This document shows positions 63,201 through 64,000 of a stretch of 64,000 nt of DNA, piece by piece. The translations under genes and the position numbers were made by a program. Every line of letters starts with the position of its first letter. Within the stretch, counting starts at the first letter, position 1. The notes under the pieces are model-generated. The model ran no database searches. It was not told the DNA's origin and saw only the letters and a list, made by a program, of their open reading frames with translations. This DNA is from Chlamydiales bacterium (GTDB taxonomy: Bacteria; Chlamydiota; Chlamydiia; Chlamydiales; SM23-39). The stretch spans positions 56,844 to 120,843 of the forward strand of contig JAUXXF010000019.1 in assembly GCA_030681135.1 (NCBI GenBank). Direction: 5' to 3'.

Positions 63201-64000
63201 TGATCGAAGAGGAGGAAAAACCTTTTTCTTCGCCTCCAACAGTTTTACGTCCTACAGATCCTATGGAAGCGCTCCAGAGAGAAAAAGAGCTCCTTGGCTT
63301 TTATTTGACAGGTCATCCAATGGATCGCTACCGGCCAATGCTCTCTCGTCTCTCTTGTACGCTCTTTAAAGATATTGAAACCCTGGCTGATGGAGCTTTA
63401 TTTCGTGCAGCCTTTGTTGTAGAAACGGTAGCGATTAAAATCTCATCGAAAACGCAGAAGAAATTTGCAATTTTGACTATTGGAGATGGGTTTGAAAGGT
63501 TTGAGCTTCCCGTCTGGCCTGAGATGTTTGAGCAAAAAGGGCCGCTCATTCGAGAAAACCAGCTCCTTTATGCCCTTTTACAAGTAGAGAGAAAAGGGGA
63601 GAGTCTTCATTTGCAGTGCCGTTTTCTGGATGATTTGACCGCGCTGGATGAATCCAAATGCAAAGAGTGCGATGATCTTTATGATCGACTCAAAGCGCAA
63701 TCCAAGGGAGGGGAGCCCAAATGGAAAACTGCGAAAGCAAATGCCTCTGCCTCTGCCGCTCCCGCGCCAAGTCAGAAAGAAGAGAATCTCATTCGTTTGA
63801 AGCTCAATGCGGATCAAATCCGTTTTAGTGGAATCTTGGCTCTCAAAAACCTCTTTCGCCAACATCCCGGAAAGTCTCCTTTAGAGATCCATTTTGTTGG
63901 GTCTGCTAAGCATTGGGGAACAATCCAGATCAACTCTCAATGGGGTGTAAAAGCAGATACGCTGTTCCGAGAAAAGATTCACCACTTATCCGAGCAGTTA
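60284..64000 (+). CDS. dnaE: DNA polymerase III alpha subunit (3' end beyond window)
   Basis: 1239 codons are present and the frame is open to the last base. N-terminal PHP domain (NVHSQFSILDSTASVT, LTDMGNLYGAIDFY), polymerase core with GPGRGSAAGSIIAYLIG and the catalytic aspartates in SYPDIDVDICM, the RPGPMDMIPSF fingers region, KSHAAAYAYLTYTTAYLK, then the OB domain. Chlamydial DnaE is about this length, so only a few codons are probably missing. A 21-codon upstream ORF (60222-60287) overlaps the ATG. Confidence 0.97.
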   Translation, partial: MTWTPLNVHSQFSILDSTASVTALVDKAKRYGMSALGLTDMGNLYGAIDFYKACKSAKIKPILGCEIWIAPGSRHEKKRIPGQPNGFPLILLAKNNQGYQHLCKLSSIGFLEGFYYQPRIDKETLALYREGLICLSGPMQGHVPYLILQDLEEQLFTEVKWYQNLFGEDFYFELQRHQMTEEQIVADGMEKEHWLFQKYQDYSVAQKKVNQKLLSLASEFGIKYVATNDIHYLERDDWRAHEILLNVQSGEPCEIWERDSRGVPKNKAPNPKRETMASHELYFKSPEQMQALFADIPLALEETQHIAAKCHVELDFTMKHYPVFIAPALEGKSYTVDERLRAAEQFLYDLGQAGIKTRYTPQHLVEVQKIYPGKDPLEVVKARFEYEFQLLASKGMCDYMLIVYDFIAWAKQRKIPMGPGRGSAAGSIIAYLIGITDIEPLRFHLFFERFINPERVSYPDIDVDICMERRQEVIDYTVAKYGKDRVAQIITFGTMKAKMAIKDVGRVLNVPLSKVNEIAALVPEDPTMTLEKAFEIDPALSQFMEQDIEVRRVLEMAKRTEGSIRNTSTHAAGLIISGGPITDYIPVCTAKDSEMVVTQFAMKPVESAGMLKIDFLGLKTLTSIQKCVDAIAKSKGKEIDWTNLPLNDRPTFDLLTQGKTMGVFQLESGGMQDLVKQLHIDVFEEIIAVGALYRPGPMDMIPSFIQRKHGREEIEIDHPLMKDILSETYGVMVYQEQVMQIASALAGYSLGEGDVLRRAMGKKDKEEMSRQREKFSTGALEKGIDAETSSRIFDKIEKFASYGFNKSHAAAYAYLTYTTAYLKANYPKEWMAALMTCDQDDTTKVAKFIREACSMHIPTLSPDINQADSEFVATEDGIRFAMSGIKGVGEAVVDMILEERKQRGAFSSLYDFIQRVDKTRIGKKTIEILVDAGAFDFTGWSRDSMRESVEPMFEMASAEQKESSRGVISLFSLIEEEEKPFSSPPTVLRPTDPMEALQREKELLGFYLTGHPMDRYRPMLSRLSCTLFKDIETLADGALFRAAFVVETVAIKISSKTQKKFAILTIGDGFERFELPVWPEMFEQKGPLIRENQLLYALLQVERKGESLHLQCRFLDDLTALDESKCKECDDLYDRLKAQSKGGEPKWKTAKANASASAAPAPSQKEENLIRLKLNADQIRFSGILALKNLFRQHPGKSPLEIHFVGSAKHWGTIQINSQWGVKADTLFREKIHHLSEQL

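Noticed and set aside
1..64000. CRISPR arrays, insertion sequences, integrases, rRNA genes and plasmid or phage replication genes
   Set aside because: Looked for regular short direct repeats, transposase or integrase motifs and rRNA text; none were seen.

Overview
This window is a chromosomal segment of a member of the order Chlamydiales, most likely an amoeba-associated Parachlamydiaceae-like organism. Gene order recalled from Chlamydia trachomatis recurs in several blocks: mnmE-nth; a TPR protein, an LptE-like lipoprotein, rsbW, a conserved hypothetical gene and dacF (the CT547-CT551 neighbourhood); lnt-lpxC-fabZ-lpxA-fmt, then a Cap1-position gene and the ribosomal cluster through gapA (roughly CT534 down to CT504); dnaJ-rpsU-tsaB-lon (CT341-CT344); and trmL-mip-hisS-uhpC-dnaE (CT540-CT545). 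UhpC (host hexose-phosphate uptake), RsbW and Inc-like bilobed membrane proteins also fit. Genera cannot be separated by eye.

Layout. 1-12.6 kb: housekeeping and envelope genes (a periplasmic thioredoxin, tRNA and rRNA modification, LptE-like, DacF, a SurA-like chaperone, a DoxX family protein, Lnt). 13.1-17.7 kb: lipid A genes lpxC-fabZ-lpxA, fmt, then two membrane proteins, the first a candidate inclusion-membrane protein. 17.9-30.3 kb: one long ribosomal operon from rplC to rplQ with secY and rpoA, behind a clear promoter and a structured leader of about 320 nt. 30.4-32.3 kb: gapA and its conserved partner gene, closed by a terminator. 32.3-48.5 kb: a variable segment starting at a tRNA-Leu. 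It holds a CPBP protease, a decayed abiEi copy, an unknown protein, a cupin, an intact and a frameshifted Nudix gene, an Inc-like protein, a 1628-residue SNAP/TPR-like repeat protein bracketed by an intact metQ and a metQ remnant, metNIQ, an intact AbiE toxin-antitoxin pair and an outer-membrane-like protein. 48.5-64 kb: dnaJ, rpsU, tsaB, lon, a RfaE2-like nucleotidyltransferase, a rhomboid protease, RNase Z, trmL, mip, hisS, uhpC and a nearly complete dnaE that runs off the right edge.

The strongest candidates for something new are: (1) the giant alpha-SNAP-like protein next to an Inc-like protein with a leucine heptad tail, a possible host membrane-fusion mimicry pair; (2) a dispersed inverted-repeat family whose ends begin at or next to the stop codons of upstream genes and, in one case, supply the ribosome-binding site of the next gene; (3) an intact and a decayed abiE locus that share one promoter/operator geometry, with an apparently leaderless start. 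All are read by eye. No homology search, structure prediction or promoter scoring was run.
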